Shown here: piece after piece, positions 44,489 to 47,866 of the stretch
How the letters are laid out: each line of letters begins with the position of its first letter
How positions within the stretch are numbered: position 1 is the stretch's first letter
Virus record (IMG/VR): IMGVR_UViG_3300043431_000379
Location: 1 to 47,866 of that record
Source of the DNA: a virus
Strand: one strand, 5' to 3'
DNA length: 47,866 bases
Position numbers and translations under genes: made by a program
The notes under the pieces: model-generated
What the model was told of the DNA's origin: nothing
The model's database searches: none
Seen by the model: only the letters and a program-made list of their open reading frames with translations

Positions 44489-45489
44489 TTACCGCTTCCC
44501 CGCCGCCACCACCCCCGCCACGGCTGCCGCTGCTGCCGCCTGTGGCGCCGCCGCCGCCTTCCGGCTTTCGATCATCCGCATTTCCGATTCAAAGATCGGG
44601 AACGCTCGCCGCACCAGCAGGTGCTGATCCACCCAGCCGCCCGTTTCAGGGAGACACCCCATCATCCGGCAGTCATGCCACAGCTGCAGCAGGTCGAACG
44701 CCACATCAGGGATCGCACTCACCGGGCACTGGAACATGACTTCCCGCGTGCGCGCCGCGCCTTCCCCGGGCCCGTAGCTGTAGGCCGGCAGCATGGACTT
44801 GCCGGGCACCGCCGCGAAGATGCCGCCCAGTGGTTCGACCACTTCGGCCACCTTCCCACCGGGCTGCATGCGTTTCAGGACTACGACTTGCGCCGGGATG
44901 TGGTACGGGGCCGGCTTCCCGCCTGCGTCGTTCCGTCCGCAGTTGCGCCGCCTTCTGACTGCTGGGGGGCAGGTGTGGCACTCGTACCCGTGACCGGGCC
45001 GGCCGTCACCGGCGGCAGCGAACCAGAAGGCTGCGCGAAAAAACGGGGATCCACCTGCAGCTTGTTGGACAGCTTCAGGATTTCGGCCGCCAGCTGCATG
45101 GTCAGGGTCATCATTTCCGAGAACCCGCACACCTTGCTGAAGTCGTACCCGGTCACCACCGGAACGTCCGTCTGGCCGTCCTGCACCGGCAGCCCCACCC
45201 GCTTGGCCATGGCCACCGGGACGGACAGGCCGTGCACGCGTTCCACGGTATTGACGAAGGCCGGGGCCCCGGTTTCGAACGCCCGGATCACTGCCGCCTG
45301 ATCGCCGGCCGCCCAGCCGTCAGCCACCAGACCGGCCACCGCCACCAGAATGGACTTCATGCGCGCCAGATCCGCGCCTTCTGCTGGGGCCAGTTCGAAC
45401 CGTACGGGGTTGGATGCTGTGGAGTTCCCCGGGATGAAGTCATCCGTGGGGGTGTAGGTGTTCTGATGGTAGGACAGTTGCAGCGCCAT
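44489..45489 (-). CDS. Tail assembly chaperone fusion made by -1 frameshift (G-T type)
   Basis: The two frames 44881-45489 and 44489-45130 overlap in a -1 relation. A canonical slippery site T TTT TTC occupies codons 149-151 of the first frame. A -1 shift there yields a 333-residue protein: 151 residues of the shared N-terminus plus 182 from the second frame, ending in an alanine-rich tail. In siphophages the G and G-T products assist tape measure assembly. The T part contains FQCPVSAIPDVAFDLLQLWH. The overlap of about 155 bp is longer than usual and the early T segment is Pro/Arg rich, so an independent start is possible. Confidence 0.65.
44881..45489 (-). CDS. Tail assembly chaperone, short (G) form
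   Basis: 202 residues. N-terminal domain (LSYHQNTYTPTDDF, later ARMKSILVAVAGLVADG) and a second helix-rich region (FSEMMTLTMQLAAEILKLSN) resemble tail assembly chaperones. The C-terminal 50 residues after the slippery site are low-complexity Pro, Thr and Ser, typical of a frame that mainly provides a stop. Placed between the tail tube gene and the tape measure. Confidence 0.75.
   Translation of the reverse strand: MALQLSYHQNTYTPTDDFIPGNSTASNPVRFELAPAEGADLARMKSILVAVAGLVADGWAAGDQAAVIRAFETGAPAFVNTVERVHGLSVPVAMAKRVGLPVQDGQTDVPVVTGYDFSKVCGFSEMMTLTMQLAAEILKLSNKLQVDPRFFAQPSGSLPPVTAGPVTGTSATPAPQQSEGGATADGTTQAGSRPRTTSRRKS
45037..45043 (-). promoter_or_regulatory. Programmed -1 frameshift heptamer T TTT TTC
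   Basis: The minus-strand heptamer is in the X XXY YYZ arrangement, with the zero frame reading CGT TTT TTC (residues R149, F150, F151). Six consecutive T bases stand out in a GC-rich gene. Both P- and A-site tRNAs can re-pair after a -1 slip. Confidence 0.7.
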
Positions 45490-45532
45490 GACTTGGGTTG
45501 TTCCCTTTCCGTGCTCGTTCAGTTGTGAAAGT

Positions 45533-45576
45533 CCGGGCCGAATCGGCAGGCATCGCGCCTGCCCGATCCAGCCCGG
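45533..45576 (-). terminator. Long imperfect hairpin between tail tube and chaperone genes
   Basis: CCGGGC (45533-45538) pairs with GCCCGG (45571-45576), and inside it ATCGGCAGGC (45542-45551) pairs with 45557-45567 with one bulged base; loop atcgc. It may partly terminate transcription or protect the abundant tail tube transcript. There is no strong T tract. Confidence 0.5.
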
Positions 45577-45594
45577 TGCATCTGTCGCCGGCCG

Positions 45595-46758
45595 TTACAG
45601 TTCGGCCAGAAACAGCTGATCGTTGCCGGCCGTGGCCAGCGCCGTGCCTTCGATCGTGATCTCTTTCGGCCCCACTTCGTTGCCGATGTCCGGGATCTCG
45701 AATTCGACTTTGGGCAGCACCGCCGCCAACATGCTGCCGTTCGTCTGCCCGACAAGGCAGCGCAGCGTGGCCGTGGTGATGGTGTTGGCCTTCCCCAGCA
45801 GGTTGGTGTCTTCCATGTAGAACGTGACCGCCACGCCCACCTTGCGCATGGCCGTGCGCCCCGCGATCCCGCTGGCCCACGCCGTGCCCAGTTCCTTGTT
45901 GCGCAGTTCGATCGCGTTGTTGCAGGTGATCTTCGCCGCGATCACGAGGAAGGCCGCGCCGTCCACCATGAAGTTGCCCACCAGACCGCTGGCCGGGCTG
46001 CCCACCGTGACATGGGTGGCCGGCTTCGTCTGGGGGGCTGCGCCGCCCATGGTGCCGTCCGCGTACCGGCCGCTGGGGCCCTGCAGCGCCAGCAGCACTT
46101 CCCGCGTGCCGTCGAAGTTCACTTCCAGCTGGTCGATCACCGAACCGTACGCCGCCTGCGAGAACCCGCCCGCGTTGTAGTACTTGTACAGCGCCAGCGT
46201 TTCGGTCAGGTTGCTGGTGGGCTTGAACGTGATGCCGATCACCGCCGCGCCCGGGGTGTCCGGCGCCGCAGACAGCGTATCGAACGTGACATCGGCGCCC
46301 GCCACGGTCTTAATCCGGGTGGCTTCACGCCGCGCACCGCTGGCCACCGTGAACACCGCCACGTCCCCGACTGCCACACCCGTGGCGGAAGTCAGCGTGG
46401 CGCTGCTGGTGGTGCTGGCCGTCACCGTGGTGTTCAGCGTCAGGGCATGGCTGGAACCCATGCCGGCCTTGATGAACTTGCCCACGTTGCTGATGGTGCC
46501 CAGCGTGCCGCTGGGTTCCCACATGATGCTGGACAGGTTCCAGTTGGTGGTCTGGCGCCGGGGCAGCCGCTGCTGCACGTCCGGGGTGCCGCGCTTTTCC
46601 GGGCTGTCTTCCCGGTTCTTCTTGCTGGTCAGCGACAGTTCCAGATGTCGGATCGCGTCCGTGCCAGACAGCACTTCGCCGCCGGTGTCCGCGCTGGCCG
46701 CGTAGGTGGTTTCCACCTTGGCGTACGCCTGTTCAAGGGCTCCCGTTTCGATCGTCAT
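45595..46758 (-). CDS. Major tail tube protein
   Basis: 387 residues. Strand-rich body (LEVNFDGTREVLLALQGPSG and VGVAVTFYMEDTNLLGK) with the C-terminal NEVGPKEITIEGTALATAGN, the usual end of tail tube proteins. A Thr- and Ser-rich insertion is visible around residues 110-170. Its place before the chaperones and tape measure, and hairpins on both sides, suit a highly expressed tube protein. ATG at 46758 with GGAAGGA upstream. Confidence 0.8.
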   Translation of the reverse strand: MTIETGALEQAYAKVETTYAASADTGGEVLSGTDAIRHLELSLTSKKNREDSPEKRGTPDVQQRLPRRQTTNWNLSSIMWEPSGTLGTISNVGKFIKAGMGSSHALTLNTTVTASTTSSATLTSATGVAVGDVAVFTVASGARREATRIKTVAGADVTFDTLSAAPDTPGAAVIGITFKPTSNLTETLALYKYYNAGGFSQAAYGSVIDQLEVNFDGTREVLLALQGPSGRYADGTMGGAAPQTKPATHVTVGSPASGLVGNFMVDGAAFLVIAAKITCNNAIELRNKELGTAWASGIAGRTAMRKVGVAVTFYMEDTNLLGKANTITTATLRCLVGQTNGSMLAAVLPKVEFEIPDIGNEVGPKEITIEGTALATAGNDQLFLAEL

Positions 46759-46800
46759 GTGTATGCTGTCCTTCCGCGTCCCCGAAGAATGCGAAACGGG

Positions 46801-46842
46801 CCGGGCCGGACAGGGCCCCGCCCTATCCTTGCGCCGGCCCGG
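46801..46842 (-). terminator. Hairpin upstream of the tail tube gene
   Basis: Perfect 9-bp inverted repeat CCGGGCCGG (46801-46809) with 46834-46842. On the minus strand it follows the 102-codon gene and precedes CCCGTTTCGCATTCTT, a weak T-rich stretch. The loop contains another GC-rich mini-hairpin. It may partly terminate or process the transcript. Confidence 0.5.
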
Positions 46843-46898
46843 TTGTTCCGTTCGCCGCTTGAACTGTCAGCTGACCGCCGCCGCCGGCCGCGCCCGCG

Positions 46899-47207
46899 TT
46901 ACGCCGGGTCTGCGTCGGTCTTCTTCTTCTTCTTCGACGCGTCCACCACTTCGGCAGGGGCCACCACCGTGTCCGTGACCGGCCCGGGCAGCGCCGGATC
47001 GCACGCGAAGTGCACCGCCAGCCCGTGGTCTTCCATGATCGCCCGCGCCTGCTGTTCGTCCAGCTGCTGGGTGTCGCCGTCTTCGCCGGCCGGGCTGAAG
47101 AAGAACGTGCCGCCCGCCGCCAGTCCCGCTTCCCCGCTCGCCGGCTGGCTGATCTGCACCCGCAGCGCCGTGCCCGGTTCCTTCGTGATCCGCTTGATCT
47201 TGTACAT
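46899..47207 (-). CDS. Small hypothetical protein, 102 aa
   Basis: ATG at 47207 with GGGAG eight bases upstream is preferred to the GTG at 47216. Begins MYKIKRITKEPGTALRVQIS, strand-like, then Gly-rich and an acidic/Lys-rich tail (SKKKKKTDAD). Sits between the tail-completion-like gene and the tail tube gene. No family recognised. Confidence 0.6.
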   Translation of the reverse strand: MYKIKRITKEPGTALRVQISQPASGEAGLAAGGTFFFSPAGEDGDTQQLDEQQARAIMEDHGLAVHFACDPALPGPVTDTVVAPAEVVDASKKKKKTDADPA

Positions 47208-47222
47208 CGTCGCCACTCCCGT

Positions 47223-47738
47223 TTACTGCGTGCGCCCGGTGAAGGCCACGCCGATCCGTGCGTAGTGTAGCAGGGCCCAGCCCGCCACGAACGCGTACCC
47301 GAATTGTTCCACGTCCGCCGGCAGCTGCATGGTGATGCCGGTGATCCCCAGCGCGCCGTACCCGTTCAGCCGGTTGGCCACCGACCACGCCAGATCACTG
47401 AACACCTGTTCCGTGTCGTTGGCGTCATCGATCCCGAAGTAGCCTTCGATCTGCCACTGAAAGGTGGTCAGGTTGTTGCCGCCGCCGGAAATGCCGATCC
47501 CCGCGTGCCCCGGGTTCCTGACCGTCACCGTGGTGTTGGCCCCGGCCGGGCTGACCATCCAGCCGTTGATCCAGCCGGCCCGCCCGCCCACCGTGGTGGT
47601 GGGGTTGAACAGCACCGCCTTCACGCCTTTTTCGTCACGCATGATCCGCCGCTGCTGGTGGATCCGCCCGATGTCTGGCACCGTGGCCAAGAACGCCGCC
47701 AGTCCCGCCCGGCAGCCGGCCGAAGTCATCACAGCCAT
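47223..47738 (-). CDS. Tail-completion-like protein, 171 aa
   Basis: ATG at 47738, GGAAGGG eight bases upstream. Helical N-terminus (TSAGCRAGLAAFLATVPDIG), then strand-rich core (TFQWQIEGYFGIDDANDTEQ) and a C-terminal segment (FGYAFVAGWALLHYARIGVA). Its place between a joining protein and the tail tube suggests a tail terminator or completion protein, inferred from order only. Confidence 0.55.
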   Translation of the reverse strand: MAVMTSAGCRAGLAAFLATVPDIGRIHQQRRIMRDEKGVKAVLFNPTTTVGGRAGWINGWMVSPAGANTTVTVRNPGHAGIGISGGGNNLTTFQWQIEGYFGIDDANDTEQVFSDLAWSVANRLNGYGALGITGITMQLPADVEQFGYAFVAGWALLHYARIGVAFTGRTQ

Positions 47739-47742
47739 TTCG

Positions 47743-47866
47743 TCAGCCCTTCCGCGTGCGCGCCCGGGTCAGCGCCACGCCCAGATTCACGTTGCGCCGC
47801 TTGCCGGTCTTCGTCACCAAGGCGCCGGCCACTGCCTGCGCCATCGCCGTGAACATCTGATCGATC
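47743..47866 (-). CDS. C-terminal fragment of a head-tail joining gene (cut by window edge)
   Basis: Only the last 40 codons are visible: IDQMFTAMAQAVAGALVTKT, then a basic end (RRNVNLGVALTRARTRKG). The short basic C-terminus and location are consistent with an HK97 gp10-like connector, but the fragment is too short to name. Its stop lies five bases before the next start. Confidence 0.45.
   Translation of the reverse strand, partial: IDQMFTAMAQAVAGALVTKTGKRRNVNLGVALTRARTRKG

Noticed and set aside
44905-44985. Alternative slippery sites GGGAAGC and C CCC CAG in the chaperone overlap
   Set aside because: A-site re-pairing would be poor for both, unlike T TTT TTC, so they were not chosen.
1-47866. 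tRNA genes, CRISPR arrays, integrase, insertion sequences
   Set aside because: No cloverleaf with CCA-like ends, no regularly spaced repeats with spacers, and no integrase or transposase motifs were seen by reading. An automated tRNA scan would be needed to exclude tRNAs fully.

Overview
The window is most of the genome of a tailed, probably siphovirus-like, double-stranded DNA phage or prophage-like element of a high-GC bacterium. Nearly every credible gene is on the minus strand, so transcription runs from right to left. Genes are tightly packed, with many ATGA, GTGA or TGATG stop/start overlaps. Long plus-strand open frames are GC-driven shadows. Two lipoprotein signal peptides and sigma70-like promoters (TTGAC with TAGGAT) point to a bacterial host, but I cannot name it. 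I see no integrase, tRNA or CRISPR array, and no clear lysogeny repressor.

Layout in order of transcription. About 47.9 to 34.5 kb is the tail module: a truncated head-tail joining gene, a tail-completion-like gene, the tail tube, a tail assembly chaperone pair with a canonical -1 slippery site, a 1264-residue tape measure, and four tail tip or fibre proteins. About 34.4 to 30.8 kb looks like lysis and host-surface genes: a holin-like protein, a DUF5675 protein, a lipoprotein with a glycoside-hydrolase-like domain, and small membrane proteins. About 30.7 to 20.2 kb is an accessory region of mostly small unknown proteins, many with cysteine pairs, plus an AAA+ ATPase, a DUF932 protein and a collagen-like secreted protein. 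About 20.2 to 11 kb is DNA metabolism: RecT-like annealing protein, DnaQ-like exonuclease, Cas4/RecB-like nuclease, SMC/Rad50-like ATPase, replication initiator, DnaC-like loader, HNH nuclease, cold-shock protein and ASCH protein. About 11 to 6.2 kb carries a DUF5131 protein, an AT-hook protein, a PD-(D/E)XK-like protein and an MT-A70 methyltransferase. About 6.1 to 0 kb is packaging: a candidate small terminase, the large terminase and the portal, cut by the left edge. Capsid and connector genes are absent and probably lie between the two window edges in the full genome.

The most striking signal is a family of promoters in the accessory region. Five sites (near 20.5, 23.1, 26.9, 28.9 and 30.7 kb) share two GAAAGT half-sites exactly 20 bp apart, the second abutting a TTGAC -35 box, with a -10-like hexamer 17 to 18 bp further on. 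A sixth, degenerate copy is at 29.8 kb. This looks like a phage regulon driven by one DNA-binding regulator.
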